Shown in pieces: positions 30,879 through 40,590 of a stretch of DNA of 64,000 nt. Under the pieces are notes generated by a model. The model searched no databases. It saw only the letters and a list, made by a program, of their open reading frames with translations, and had not been told where the DNA came from. The stretch covers positions 1,605,446 to 1,669,445 of the forward strand of contig NZ_JAUQYP010000001.1 in assembly GCF_030586465.1 (NCBI RefSeq), read 5' to 3'. Both the position numbers and the translations under genes were made by a program. The number at the start of each line of letters is the position of its first letter. The first letter of the stretch is position 1. This DNA is from Actinotalea lenta. Lineage in GTDB: Bacteria; Actinomycetota; Actinomycetes; Actinomycetales; Cellulomonadaceae.

Positions 30879-31789
30879 ACCTTCGTGTATCGGCCCAGCG
30901 AGACCAGGGATGAAATCGCCGCGAGGAGGATCGCGGCAGCCAGCAGGAAAGGCGCCACCGTCCAGACGTCACCGGCGCCGATGTAGGGGATCCACCGCAC
31001 GGAGGTCGCCAGCCAGTCCTGCACCAGGTAGCGCACGCCGAACCACAGGCCGCCGACGGCGAGGCCGGCTCCGATGGTCGCGGCGATCGCGCCCTCGAGC
31101 ATGAAGGGCAGCTGGATGAACAGGTTCGACGCGCCGACCAGCCGCATGATCCCGGTCTCCCGGCGGCGGCTCATCGCCGAGAGCCTGATCGTCGTGGTGA
31201 TCAGCAGCGTCGCGGCCAGCAGCATCACCACGGCGAGTCCGCCCGAGATCAGCGTCGCGCGGTTGAGCACCAGGATGAGCGGCTCGAACACCTTGCGCTG
31301 GTCCTGGACGACGTCGACCCCGGTGTGCCCGGTGAAGGTGTCCGAGATCACCTGGTACTGGGACGGGTCGACCAGGGCCACCCGGTAGGAGGCCTGCATC
31401 TGGTCCGCGGTGACGCTCTGCGCCCACCACTCGTTCGCGTAGCGCTTCTCGAACGACTCGTACGCCTGCTGCTTGGTCTCGAAGTAGACCTTCTTGACGT
31501 ACGGGGCCAGCGCGTCCGAGTGCAGCTTCTGCCCGATCTCGTCGATCTGGGCCTGGCTCGCCTCGCCACCTGCGCAGGTGGGCTTCTCGGAGTCCTGCGG
31601 GCACAGGTAGATCGTGACCTCGACCTTGTCGTACCACTGGTCCTTGACCTGACTGATCTGGGCCTGCAGGAGGGCTGCGGCGCCGACGAACGTCAGCGAC
31701 ACGAAGGTCACCAGGATCACCGAGACCGCCATGGAGAGGTTCCGCCGCAGGCCGACGAACATCTCCGACAGGATGAACTGCAGTCGCAC
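30875..31789 (-). CDS. ftsX: Cell division ABC permease FtsX
   Basis: 304 aa from GTG 31789. Membrane helix at ~20-42, an outside domain (residues ~45-170) with two Cys, then three helices at ~180-205, 225-250 and 275-297. LSAMSRRRETGIMRLVGASN is the classic FtsX cytosolic loop touching FtsE. With FtsE it forms the membrane switch that activates peptidoglycan hydrolases at the septum. 9 bases from ftsE. Confidence 0.95.
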   Translation of the reverse strand: MRLQFILSEMFVGLRRNLSMAVSVILVTFVSLTFVGAAALLQAQISQVKDQWYDKVEVTIYLCPQDSEKPTCAGGEASQAQIDEIGQKLHSDALAPYVKKVYFETKQQAYESFEKRYANEWWAQSVTADQMQASYRVALVDPSQYQVISDTFTGHTGVDVVQDQRKVFEPLILVLNRATLISGGLAVVMLLAATLLITTTIRLSAMSRRRETGIMRLVGASNLFIQLPFMLEGAIAATIGAGLAVGGLWFGVRYLVQDWLATSVRWIPYIGAGDVWTVAPFLLAAAILLAAISSLVSLGRYTKV

Positions 31790-31798
31790 GACGCCCCC

Positions 31799-32488
<690 letters not shown>

Positions 32489-32848
32489 GTGGCTGGCCAG
32501 TCGTCGGGGGCAGGGGAGGTACCCGCAGGGCACGCTCCGGTCGAGAGTAAGCACGACGTGGGGGCGGCCCCGCACCGCCACGCCGCGATGACCTGTGCTG
32601 ATGTGGTGGGGATCGGACCTTTCGGACCGCTGGACGCGACGCGCGCGGGGTGGTTCCGGTCCACCAGCGGCGAGCTCGGGGCGGCCGCCCACGCGGCGAA
32701 GGCCCGCTCAGCCGCCCCGGGCCGTCCACCTGGCGGACAGCCGTGCGGACGCTCGTGCACTGGGCGCCGCTCGCCGCGTGGGGCGCCTCCGCTGCGCCGT
32801 GGGGCGTAGGGCGGTCCAGGCCGGCGCTGCGCGGGGCAGGATGGAGGC
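32489..32848. other. Divergent intergenic region ftsE / aminotransferase
   Basis: 360 bp. On the minus strand TACTCT (32549-32544) is a possible -10 for ftsE, about 55 bases before its GTG. On the plus strand CAGGAT (32837-32842) ends six bases before the aminotransferase GTG. No gene seen between them. Confidence 0.4.
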
Positions 32849-34051
32849 GTGAAGGTCGCAGCGCGTGCCCAGGTCCCACCGTTCGCCGTCATGGAGGTGA
32901 TCGCCGCCGCCAACGAGCGCCGGCGTGCCGGGCACGAGGTGCTCAACCTCTGCGCCGGTGAGCCCTCCGGCGGCACGCCGGAACCGGTCCGGCGCGCGGC
33001 GGCCGCCGCCGTCGCGAGTGCCACCCTGGGGTACACCGAGGCGCTCGGCATGCCCGCACTGCGTGCGGAGATCGCCGAGCACTACCGCCGCTGGTACGGC
33101 ATCGAGGTGGACCCGCGTCGCATCGCGGTGACCACGGGCGCCTCGGGCGGCTTCGTGCTCACGTTCCTCACCGCGTTCGACGCGGGTGACAGGGTGGCGG
33201 TGGTGCGACCGGGCTACCCGGCCTACCGGAACCTGCTCGGCGCGCTCGGCTGCGAGGTGGTGGACGTCCCGTGCGGCCCGGAGGTCCGGTTCCAGCCGAC
33301 GGTTGAGGTGCTCGAGGCCGTGGTCGCCGAGGGCGGGCCGATCGACGGGCTGGTGCTTGCCGGGCCGGCGAACCCGACGGGGACGCTCGTGGAACCTGCG
33401 GCGCTCGACGCACTCGCCGCTTGGTGCAGCGCTCACGGCGTGCGGCTGATCTCCGACGAGATCTACCACGGGATCACCTACGCGACGGCTGCCGGATCGA
33501 CGCTGCCCGGGCACGGTGCCGGGGCTCCCACGGCCGCGCCGCACCTGGACGCCGGCGCCGTGGTGGTGGGCTCGTTCTCGAAGTACTGGGCGATGACGGG
33601 TTGGCGACTGGGCTGGCTGCTGCTGCCGCCGGACCTGGTGGCGGCCGTCGATGCGCTGGCCGGGAACCTGGCGCTGTGCCCGCCGACGCTCTCGCAGCTC
33701 GCCGCCGTCGCGGCCTTCAGCCCGGAGTCCTACGCGGCGGCCGACGCCGCCGTGGCCGAGTACGCGCGCTCGCGGGCGGTGGTGCTCGACCGGGTGGGCG
33801 ACCTGGGCTGGCGGGATCCGGCGCCTGCCGACGGCGCGTTCTACGTCTATGCCGACGTGTCGAGCTCGGGCCTGGACTCGGTGACCTACTGCGCACGGCT
33901 GCTGGACGAGGCCGGCGTGGCGCTCACGCCGGGCACCGACTTCGACCCGGTCGGCGGCGGGGCGTACGTGCGGCTGAGCTTCGCGACCACGCCGGACGTG
34001 GTGTCTGCCGCGGTGGACCGGATAGCCGCCTGGCGGGCCCGGCTCGGCTGA
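32849..34051 (+). CDS. PLP-dependent aminotransferase (class I/II)
   Basis: 400 aa. The fold-type I aminotransferase pattern is complete: TTGASGGFVLTFLTAF, GYPAYRNLLGALG, LAGPANPTGTLVEPAALDAL, SDEIYHGI, and GSFSKYWAMTGWRLGW, whose Lys binds pyridoxal phosphate; the carboxylate-binding Arg is in AYVRLSFATT. It likely moves an amino group between an amino acid and a 2-oxo acid; the substrate cannot be told. GTG 32849 follows a -10-like hexamer by six bases. Convergent with the ACT-domain gene. Confidence 0.88.
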   Translation: MKVAARAQVPPFAVMEVIAAANERRRAGHEVLNLCAGEPSGGTPEPVRRAAAAAVASATLGYTEALGMPALRAEIAEHYRRWYGIEVDPRRIAVTTGASGGFVLTFLTAFDAGDRVAVVRPGYPAYRNLLGALGCEVVDVPCGPEVRFQPTVEVLEAVVAEGGPIDGLVLAGPANPTGTLVEPAALDALAAWCSAHGVRLISDEIYHGITYATAAGSTLPGHGAGAPTAAPHLDAGAVVVGSFSKYWAMTGWRLGWLLLPPDLVAAVDALAGNLALCPPTLSQLAAVAAFSPESYAAADAAVAEYARSRAVVLDRVGDLGWRDPAPADGAFYVYADVSSSGLDSVTYCARLLDEAGVALTPGTDFDPVGGGAYVRLSFATTPDVVSAAVDRIAAWRARLG

Positions 34052-34059
34052 GGGCAGCC

Positions 34060-34078
34060 CGGCGCGGGGCGGGCGCCG
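34060..34078. terminator. Short GC hairpin between convergent genes
   Basis: CGGCGC and GCGCCG (34060-34065, 34073-34078) around 7 bases, between the stops at 34051 and 34082. Weak evidence alone; its position is right for a terminator. Confidence 0.35.
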
Positions 34079-34081
34079 CGG

Positions 34082-34600
34082 TCAGTCGTCGGCGCTCGTC
34101 AGCGTGAGGTCCACCAGGACCTCCGAGGCGATCCGCTCCAGGGCGGCGCGCAGGCCGGTCAGGTCGAACCCGTCGGGCACGGCGACCAGGGCGCGGGCCT
34201 CGAACAGCTGGCCGCCGACCATGGGCGCCTCGCGCGTGCTGGTCTCGAGCTCGGTGACGCTCAGGCCCTGCTCGGCGAGCGCGCCGGAGACCGCCTGGAG
34301 GATGCCTGGGTGGTCGTTGCCGAGGACCTCGACCACCACGTCGTGGTGGCTGGCCGAGGCGTGCGGACCGGCGGTGTGCACCTCGACCTCGAGCAGGCCC
34401 TCGAGAGGGCGCAGCGCCGCCTCGAGCTCGCGGGCCCGGGCTTGCGGCACCGACACCTCGACGATCCCGGCGAACTTTCCCGCCATCTCGGCCAGGTGGC
34501 TGCGTTCCCAGTTGCCGTCGTGGGCCTTCACCACGTCGGCAAGGGCCTTGACGAGCCCGGCACGGTCGTCGCCGATGACGGTCAGCAGCAGCGTGGTCAC
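34082..34600 (-). CDS. ACT-domain regulatory protein (GcvR-like)
   Basis: 172 aa from GTG 34600, where TAGCAT lies seven bases upstream; an in-frame GTG at 34618 would add six codons from the promoter. Two ACT domains: VTTLLLTVIGDDRAGLVKAL on, and from ~85 VVVEVLGNDHPGILQAVSGA, each with the glycine turn that binds amino acids. Similar proteins regulate the glycine cleavage system or sense amino acids; a partner is not visible nearby. Confidence 0.8.
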   Translation of the reverse strand: MTTLLLTVIGDDRAGLVKALADVVKAHDGNWERSHLAEMAGKFAGIVEVSVPQARARELEAALRPLEGLLEVEVHTAGPHASASHHDVVVEVLGNDHPGILQAVSGALAEQGLSVTELETSTREAPMVGGQLFEARALVAVPDGFDLTGLRAALERIASEVLVDLTLTSADD

Positions 34601-34655
34601 GGCCGCGATGCTACTCACCCCGTGCGCTGCGCCCGTCGGACGCGGGCGGCCGGGC

Positions 34656-34661
34656 TACTGT
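34656..34661 (+). promoter_or_regulatory. -10 hexamer of a leaderless promoter
   Basis: TACTGT, ending 6 bases before the GTG start at 34668. Confidence 0.5.
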
Positions 34662-34667
34662 GCGGAC

Positions 34668-35129
34668 GTGAGCCGGGTGATCTTCATGTGCGGCCCCGCC
34701 GGCTCGGGCAAGACGACGATCGCGCGTGGGCTCGAGGCGCAGGGCATGGCTCGCCTGTCCTTCGACGACCGGGCCTGGCAGCGAGGGCACCGCGCCATGC
34801 CGCTGTCCGACGACGTCCATCGCAAGATCGAGGCCGAGCTGCGCGAGCAGCTGGTGGGCCTGGTCGGCTCGGGGATCGACGTCGTCCTCGACTTCTCGTT
34901 CTGGTCGCGGCAGATGCGCGAGGACTGGCGCCGGCTGCTCAGGCCGCTCGGTGTCGAGCCGGAGACGATCTACCTGGCCACACCCCGTGAGGTCGTGCTC
35001 GCCCGCGTCCGCGCCCGGGCAGCCGTCCACGCCGACGACTTCCCGCTCACGGAGGCCGTCGCCGCCGCGTACTTCGACCGGTTCGAGCCACCGACGGCTG
35101 CCGAAGGCCCGCTCCGGATCATCGAGTAG
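34668..35129 (+). CDS. Small P-loop kinase (AAA_33 type)
   Basis: 153 aa. Walker A FMCGPAGSGKTTIARGLE at the N-terminus; FDDRAW, then VVLDFSFWSRQMREDWRRLL carries the Asp/Arg residues of the zeta-toxin/chloramphenicol-phosphotransferase-like group, and ATPREVVLARVRAR is the lid. It should phosphorylate a small molecule. Not paired with an antitoxin, so a resistance or metabolic kinase is more likely than a toxin. GTG 34668 chosen because of the -10 spacing. Confidence 0.78.
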   Translation: MSRVIFMCGPAGSGKTTIARGLEAQGMARLSFDDRAWQRGHRAMPLSDDVHRKIEAELREQLVGLVGSGIDVVLDFSFWSRQMREDWRRLLRPLGVEPETIYLATPREVVLARVRARAAVHADDFPLTEAVAAAYFDRFEPPTAAEGPLRIIE

Positions 35130-35191
35130 CTCAGGGCGGTGCGGCAGGTCCGCCGCGGCCGATCGGCGCCGAGCTCGCGCGTGCCCCGAGG

Positions 35192-36316
35192 TCAGCTCTG
35201 GGCGGCGCCCGCGCGCCAGCGGATGCCGGCCTCGATGAAGCCGTCGATGTCGCCGTCGAACACCGCAGCCGGGTTGCCGACCTCGTGCTCGGTGCGCAGG
35301 TCCTTGACCATCTGGTACGGCTGGAGCACGTACGAACGCATCTGGTCGCCCCACGACGCCTTGATGTCGCCCGCGAGCTCCTTCTTGGTCGCGCGCTCCT
35401 CCTCCTGACGCAGCAGCAGCAGGCGGGACTGGAGCACGCGCAGCGCCGCCGCGCGGTTCTGGATCTGGGACTTCTCGTTCTGCATCGACACGACGATGCC
35501 GGTGGGCAGGTGGGTCAGGCGCACGGCGGAGTCCGTGGTGTTGACCGACTGGCCGCCGGGGCCGGACGAACGGAACACGTCGACCTTGATCTCGTTCTCG
35601 GGGATGTCGATGTGGTCGGTCTGCTCGATGAGCGGGACCACCTCGACCGCGGCGAACGACGTCTGCCGTCGGCCCTGGTTGTCGAACGGGCTGATCCGGA
35701 CCAGGCGGTGGGTGCCGGCCTCGACCGACAGCGTGCCGTACGCGTAGGGCACCTTGACCTCGAAGGTCGCGGACTTCAGTCCGGCCTCCTCGGCGTAGGA
35801 GGTGTCCAGCACCGCCGTGGGGTAGCCGTGCCGCTCCGCCCAGCGCAGGTACATCCGCAGCAGCATCTCGGCGAAGTCGGCCGCGTCCACGCCGCCCGCG
35901 CCGGACCGGATGGTCACCACGGCCTCCCGGGAGTCGTACTCGCCGGACAGCAGGGTGCGGACCTCGTAGCCCGACAGGTCCCTGGTGAGGGCGACGAGCT
36001 CCTGCTCGGCGTCCTCGAGGGTCGCCGCGCGCTCGGGGTCGTCCTCCGCCGCGTCCATGCCCATCTCGACGAGCGTCTCGAGGTCGTCCAGGCGCTGGGT
36101 GAAGCCCTCGAGCCGCTCGAGGTCGTTCTGGGCGTGCGAGAGTGCGGAGGTCACGGCCTGGGCGCGCTCGGTGTCGTCCCACAGGTCCGGTGCGGCGGCC
36201 TGCTCGGACAGCTCGGCGATCTTGGTGCGCAGGCCGTCGGGGTCGATGACGGCCGTGATCGTGGTGAGCGTCGCCCGCAGGGCCGCGATCTCGGTGGGGA
36301 AGTCGGTGGCAGCCAC
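35192..36316 (-). CDS. prfB: Peptide chain release factor 2
   Basis: 374 aa. GTG 36316. Domain order of RF2: helical N-terminus (~1-110), the [22 protein letters not shown] region, then [20 protein letters not shown] with the GGQ that cuts peptidyl-tRNA, and [18 protein letters not shown]. It releases proteins at UGA and UAA stops. The frame is continuous, without the programmed +1 frameshift known from many bacteria, as is normal for actinobacteria. Confidence 0.95.
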   Translation of the reverse strand: MAATDFPTEIAALRATLTTITAVIDPDGLRTKIAELSEQAAAPDLWDDTERAQAVTSALSHAQNDLERLEGFTQRLDDLETLVEMGMDAAEDDPERAATLEDAEQELVALTRDLSGYEVRTLLSGEYDSREAVVTIRSGAGGVDAADFAEMLLRMYLRWAERHGYPTAVLDTSYAEEAGLKSATFEVKVPYAYGTLSVEAGTHRLVRISPFDNQGRRQTSFAAVEVVPLIEQTDHIDIPENEIKVDVFRSSGPGGQSVNTTDSAVRLTHLPTGIVVSMQNEKSQIQNRAAALRVLQSRLLLLRQEEERATKKELAGDIKASWGDQMRSYVLQPYQMVKDLRTEHEVGNPAAVFDGDIDGFIEAGIRWRAGAAQS

Positions 36317-36462
36317 GATCGACGAGGGTACCCGGCGCCGGTCCGGCGTGCGTCGCGGCTGGGACCCGGGCGGTCGGGGGGGCGCACGGCGTCGGGCTCG
36401 TCCCGCTCGGGCGACCGACGACTGCACCGGTCATTGGGCGGGCGCGCGTCGGTGCAGCGGCC

Positions 36463-36468
36463 TAGCGT
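36463..36468 (+). promoter_or_regulatory. -10 hexamer of a leaderless promoter
   Basis: TAGCGT ends 6 bases before the ATG of the hydrolase gene at 36475. Confidence 0.5.
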
Positions 36469-36474
36469 CGTGTC

Positions 36475-37206
36475 ATGACCCACGTGATCCTGGTTCCCGG
36501 TTTCTGGCTCAACGGCGACTCCTGGGCCACCGTGACGACGGCCCTGGAAGCGGCGGGCTACCACGTGGAGGCGCTGACGCTGCCGGGCAAGGAGTCGCGC
36601 ACCGCGGACCGGTCCGCGGTGCGCCTGGCCGACCATGTCGCCGCCGTGGTCGAACGCATCGACGCCGCGCCCGAGCGGGTCGTGCTGGTGGGGCACTCCG
36701 GCGGCGGCTCGATCATCTCCGGGGCCGCGGACGCCCGGCCGGACAAGGTCGAGCGAGCCATCTACGTCGACACCGGCCCGTTCGGGGACGGTGCGGTGAT
36801 CAACGACGAGCTGCCTGTCGAGTCCGACGACGTGCCGTTCCCGGGGTGGGACGCGTTCGAGGAGCCGGAGCTCGTCGACATGACGCCGCAGGTGCGCCAA
36901 CGCTTCGAGGAGATCGCGATCCCGGAGCCGGCCGGCGTGGCCCGAGATCCGCAGCACGTCTCCGACGACCGCCGCTTCGCGGTCCCCAGCACGGTGATCG
37001 CCTGCTCGATGACCAGCGTGGTGCTCGAGACTCTGATGGCCGACGATCACCCCTACATGCGCGAGCTGGCCGCGATGCAGGACCGCTCGATCGTGGACCT
37101 GCCCACCGGGCACTGGCCCCAGCTGACCAAACCCGCCGAGCTCGCGGCGGAGATCGTCGGCATCGTCGAAGGTCGGGGCGCGGCGGGGCAGGTGGCTCTG
37201 GGCTGA
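36475..37206 (+). CDS. Alpha/beta hydrolase
   Basis: 243 aa. HVILVPGFWLNGDSW forms the oxyanion hole region, GHSGGG (S75) the nucleophile elbow, and the His is in DLPTGHWPQLTKPAEL (~217-232); an acid lies before it. Similar to the small esterase/lyase group near salicylate-binding and EstC-like proteins, with unknown substrate. Single gene, no signal peptide, cytosolic. Confidence 0.85.
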   Translation: MTHVILVPGFWLNGDSWATVTTALEAAGYHVEALTLPGKESRTADRSAVRLADHVAAVVERIDAAPERVVLVGHSGGGSIISGAADARPDKVERAIYVDTGPFGDGAVINDELPVESDDVPFPGWDAFEEPELVDMTPQVRQRFEEIAIPEPAGVARDPQHVSDDRRFAVPSTVIACSMTSVVLETLMADDHPYMRELAAMQDRSIVDLPTGHWPQLTKPAELAAEIVGIVEGRGAAGQVALG

Positions 37207-37390
37207 CGGCGCGGGCGTCGGGGAGGGCGCGCGCGACCCCTGCGGAGAGTCGTCGGAGACTCGCCGTGCGTGGGACCTTCGGGCCTGGCAACTGGACAAA
37301 ACGGACGAAAGGGTCCGGAACAGGAGCGGCTCTCACAGGCGGCTCGTCTCGGGCCGCGTCGCCGCTCGCTGGAGGAGCGAGGAGGCTCTC

Positions 37391-38920
37391 ATGTCCGGTA
37401 GACACCGCGCGACTTCCCCCCGGTGGCCCTTCGTCGTCACCTCGGTCGCCACGCTCGGCCTGGTAGGTGTGTCCATGGCCCCGGCCGCCGCGGGGGGTGG
37501 TCTCGCCCCTGGGGACTCGGTCGAGGGCGACGGCATCTACGACGCCAACGTCTCGATCAGCTCGACCGGCGACGTGCGGTACCTCGTCGAAGGAAGCGAC
37601 CCCGTGCTCTACGGCGCGGCCAACGACGACCTCAACAGTGCGGTCAACACCAAGAACGGTTGCCTCGGCGCCGCGGGTGGATTCGGTGACGTGGACAGGA
37701 AGGACAGCTTCACGTTCGAGCTCGCCGACACGGTGAGCGACTTCTCCCTGCGGATGCTGGACTTCGGGGACTACAACCCGAACCACTCGACCAACCACAG
37801 CGTCGTCATGACGGCGTACGACAGCGCTGGGAACGCGATCCCGGGCGCGACGGACACGCTGGCCTTCACGACCGGCACAGCGACCAACCCGACTGAGATG
37901 TGGTACACGGGCGACGCCTGCACGGCGACCGAGGGCCAGCCCGGCAACTACCTCTTCTCGGTGGCCGGCACCGGGATCGCCAAGGTGACCCTCGAGGTCG
38001 TGCAAGGCCTCGACCCGAACATCGCGTTCACCGACCTGAACTACACGCTGGAGTCCGACCTGAGCTCCGAGCTGATGGCGGGTCGTGACGGACCGGCGGT
38101 CGGCGAGGTGGGCATCACGCACGCCGGGGACGTCGCGTACCTGACGGTCGACGTCGACGCGCCGTGGGTGATCTACCGGACGCACGTCGACGTGGTCGAC
38201 GACCCGGCCGACTTCCCGCAGACCAAGGGTGGGTTGATCCCCGGCCAGTTCACCTACCTGACGGGGCCCTACGTGCCCGGTGTGAGCTCGGACTCGATCG
38301 CGCTCCCGCTGCCCGACTCGTGCACGAACTACGTGGCCTTCCACGCCGATCTGCTCAAGCTCTCCGAGCCGGGCTCCTACTGGGCGACGGACGTCGTCTC
38401 GGCGCTGCAAGGTACGACGAAGGACGGCGGCCCCGTGCTCCCGGAGCGCAGCGACTCGGCCTCGGCACTCGGGGCGCCTGACGGCGTGTTCTACAGCCTG
38501 GGGTTCGGCGGCTCGATCGAGGTCGCGTTCGGCAGCCGGATCTACAACAGCGGCTCCGCCGACGATCTCGCGGGTGTGGAGATCACCAACGGCCGTGCCA
38601 GCTACCCGGAGGAGAAGGCGACCGTCGAGTTCCTGTACAACGGCACCTGGTACCCGTCCGCAGACTCGCTGACCAACGCGACCGAGGTCAGCTTCGTCTC
38701 GCTCCCGGCCGGGATCCCCTACGCCGACGCGGTCCGGATCACCGATGACACGGATCCCGCGTTGCACATCGGCAGCGCCGACGGGTTCGACCTCGACGCG
38801 GTCAAGGCGCACCAGCTCGTGGACGCCACAGCCTCGGGCTGGGCGGACACGTACGGAGTGCTGGTCGGCAACAACTGGTCGATGTACCTGCCCTACTCGC
38901 TGAGCTGCGCGCAGGACTGA
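37391..38920 (+). CDS. Large secreted protein of unknown function
   Basis: 509 aa. Signal peptide with basic start and cut near AAAGG (~35). The mature ~475 residues are beta-rich, acidic and low in Lys/Arg, as in exported proteins. The N-terminal ~170 residues (VDRKDSFTFELADTVSDFSL, RMLDFGDYNPNHS, YLFSVAGTGIAKVTLEVVQG) look like a jelly-roll binding domain; a second similar region lies at ~345-450 (SIEVAFGSRIYNSGSADDLA). The four Cys could pair. No catalytic motif found. ATG 37391 follows GGAGGAGCGAGGAGG a few bases upstream. No partner genes. Confidence 0.75.
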   Translation: MSGRHRATSPRWPFVVTSVATLGLVGVSMAPAAAGGGLAPGDSVEGDGIYDANVSISSTGDVRYLVEGSDPVLYGAANDDLNSAVNTKNGCLGAAGGFGDVDRKDSFTFELADTVSDFSLRMLDFGDYNPNHSTNHSVVMTAYDSAGNAIPGATDTLAFTTGTATNPTEMWYTGDACTATEGQPGNYLFSVAGTGIAKVTLEVVQGLDPNIAFTDLNYTLESDLSSELMAGRDGPAVGEVGITHAGDVAYLTVDVDAPWVIYRTHVDVVDDPADFPQTKGGLIPGQFTYLTGPYVPGVSSDSIALPLPDSCTNYVAFHADLLKLSEPGSYWATDVVSALQGTTKDGGPVLPERSDSASALGAPDGVFYSLGFGGSIEVAFGSRIYNSGSADDLAGVEITNGRASYPEEKATVEFLYNGTWYPSADSLTNATEVSFVSLPAGIPYADAVRITDDTDPALHIGSADGFDLDAVKAHQLVDATASGWADTYGVLVGNNWSMYLPYSLSCAQD

Positions 38921-38942
38921 TGTCCGATCCCGCATGAGGCGT

Positions 38943-38976
38943 GGGTGTGCCCCGGACGGCGTGCCGGGGCACACCC
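38943..38976. terminator. Strong hairpin between convergent genes
   Basis: Perfect 13-bp stem GGGTGTGCCCCGG / CCGGGGCACACCC (38943-38955 with 38964-38976) with an 8-base loop, 22 bases after the secreted protein's stop and 46 bases before the TadG-like gene's stop. Confidence 0.75.
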
Positions 38977-39022
38977 GCATCCGCACACGGTGCCCGGCTG
39001 CCCGGGGCGGGGCCGCCCCGGG

Positions 39023-39493
39023 TCAGCCGGCCCGTGCGCTCGCGGTGACGAGCAGGTCGATCCCGTCCGACCACGGGGCGGTGACCCAGGAGACCAGCGT
39101 CGGCCGGGCGAGCGATCTGAGGGTGACCGTCGCGGTGAGGCCGTCGGTCGTGGCCGCGACGAGCTCCACGTGGCCGAGGCCGGCACCGGGGGCGGCCTCG
39201 GCCAGGTAGTCCATGACCGCGTCGCGTGCCTCGTCGTCTCGGAGCCGGACAGGCTCGTCGTCGGCGCGGGAGAAGTAGGCGTCCTCGTCCAGGGAGCTCG
39301 CTGCGGCCAGGGCCGCCAGGTCCGCCAGGGCGAGCAGGCGCTTGCGCTCGAGGTGGATGCCGCTGGCCGAGACCACTGCTGTGACGAGCAGCAGCGCCAC
39401 GACGACGAAGCCGATGGTCATGAGCATGATCTGCCCGTCGTCGCCCCGCGGCTGCGGGACGCGGGCGGCGGTCGTGGCGCCGTCGCGCGTCAT
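39023..39493 (-). CDS. TadG-like pilus/secretion protein
   Basis: 156 aa. After a cytosolic start (~20 residues) comes a membrane helix IMLMTIGFVVVALLLVTAVV, then SASGIHLERKRLLALADLAAL, the pattern of Rv3654c/TadG-like pseudopilins in actinobacterial Tad loci. Last gene of the Tad operon; its ATG overlaps the upstream stop (ATGA). Confidence 0.78.
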   Translation of the reverse strand: MTRDGATTAARVPQPRGDDGQIMLMTIGFVVVALLLVTAVVSASGIHLERKRLLALADLAALAAASSLDEDAYFSRADDEPVRLRDDEARDAVMDYLAEAAPGAGLGHVELVAATTDGLTATVTLRSLARPTLVSWVTAPWSDGIDLLVTASARAG

Positions 39494-39954
39494 CCCGCGT
39501 CCACGAAGTCGTCGACCCGGCCCGAGGCGACCGCACTGACCGGGACCCCCAGGGTCATGCGGTCCCGGACGAACACTGGGACCAGTGGCAGGTCCACGAC
39601 GAGCGCGACGCGTGCCGTGACCGTGGCGCCGGGACGGTCGCAGCGTGGGGCGCAGGTCAGTGTCAGCACGTCGTCGCCCCCGACACCCTGGTCACCCAAC
39701 GCGATCCGGACTGCTGCCGCTGCCGAGAGCTCCGGGTCGCGGTCGTTCTCCCCAGCGACGAGCGCCGCGCGGACGCCTTCGCGGGCCGCGCCGTCCACCG
39801 CGAACGCCGCGGCCTGCAGGCGGCCGAGCACGAGCACCAGGTAGACGGTGGGGACCAGGAGCACGACAGCCGTGCCGAGGAACTCGACGACGGCGGTGCC
39901 GTCCTCGCGGGACGTCTCCTGCAGGTGCCGCAGTCGTGCGCGCAGCGCTCTCAC
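39490..39954 (-). CDS. TadE-family pseudopilin 2
   Basis: 154 aa from GTG 39954, overlapping the preceding stop (GTGA). EDGTAVVEFLGTAVVLLVPTVYLVLVLG is the TadE signature (short leader, Glu five into the helix, one membrane segment). The rest is an extracellular domain with two Cys in TCAPRCD. Minor pilin-like component of the Tad system. Confidence 0.8.
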   Translation of the reverse strand: MRALRARLRHLQETSREDGTAVVEFLGTAVVLLVPTVYLVLVLGRLQAAAFAVDGAAREGVRAALVAGENDRDPELSAAAAVRIALGDQGVGGDDVLTLTCAPRCDRPGATVTARVALVVDLPLVPVFVRDRMTLGVPVSAVASGRVDDFVDAG

Positions 39955-40376
39955 GGCGCCTCCTCGAGCGCGTGCCCGGTGACCGTCAGCGTGCCTGGGC
40001 CCAGCAGGCCGAGCACCGGGAGCGGGGCGGTGACGCGCACCTCGATGACCGGGAGGCCGTCGAGCGTGGTGCGCCGCGCCGAGACGTCGGACGCGTAGGA
40101 CGAGGTCAGTGACATCCGGATCAGGTCGACCGCTCGGTCCGCGCCGTCGGCGGGTCCGCGGTCCGCCAGTGCTCCGTACCGCGCACCTTCCGCGGCGCAG
40201 TCGATCAGGGTCGTGCGGACGTGCAGGGCCAGGCCGAGCTGCAGCACGGAGGCGAACAGCAGCGTCGTGAGTGCGCCCACCAGAACGGTGTCCACCACTG
40301 CGGAACCCCCGTCCTCCCGGTGCGCCGGGCGGGGGCCTCGGGCGGCGCGGCGCTCAACCTCCGAAGGACCCGACAC
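39951..40376 (-). CDS. TadE-family pseudopilin 1
   Basis: 141 aa from GTG 40376. EDGGSAVVDTVLVGALTTLL with the membrane helix to ~57, then the conserved RTTLIDCAAEGARYGALAD of TadE-like proteins. The Glu of the usual AxxEF pattern is Asp here. Overlaps the upstream small gene by 23 bases. Confidence 0.77.
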   Translation of the reverse strand: MSGPSEVERRAARGPRPAHREDGGSAVVDTVLVGALTTLLFASVLQLGLALHVRTTLIDCAAEGARYGALADRGPADGADRAVDLIRMSLTSSYASDVSARRTTLDGLPVIEVRVTAPLPVLGLLGPGTLTVTGHALEEAP

Positions 40377-40590
40377 GCTCGATGGCCTGCTCGAAGAGGT
40401 TGGTCAGGGCCGGTCCTGCGACCGCCCAGAGTGCAAGGACGAGGCCGGCGGTCATCAGGGTCACCAGCACCCAGCCGGGCACGTCGCCGCGGTCGGGCAG
40501 GTCCGGACCCTTCCGGGCCGGCGCGGAGGACGCCTCGGGGTGGTCGAGGGCGGGCGCGTCAGTGACGTGAGTCACGGTGTGCTCCTTCAC
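40354..40590 (-). CDS. Small Tad-operon membrane protein, possible Flp-type pilin
   Basis: 78 aa from GTG 40590 (GTGA overlap with tadC). About 35 polar residues, then a single hydrophobic helix WVLVTLMTAGLVLALWAVAG and a short tail (TNLFEQAIERVGSFGG). Its place between tadC and the TadE genes is where actinobacterial Tad loci encode the Flp pilin or DUF4244 protein. It lacks the usual GxxxxEY prepilin cut site, so it may instead be an accessory subunit. Confidence 0.6.
   Translation of the reverse strand: MKEHTVTHVTDAPALDHPEASSAPARKGPDLPDRGDVPGWVLVTLMTAGLVLALWAVAGPALTNLFEQAIERVGSFGG

Noticed and set aside
34668-35129. Zeta-type toxin
   Set aside because: The fold is related, but there is no antitoxin gene and the context is housekeeping; a small-molecule kinase is more likely.
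35192-36316. Programmed frameshift in prfB
   Set aside because: The gene reads in one frame from GTG 36316 to the stop; no in-frame UGA or slippery site is present.
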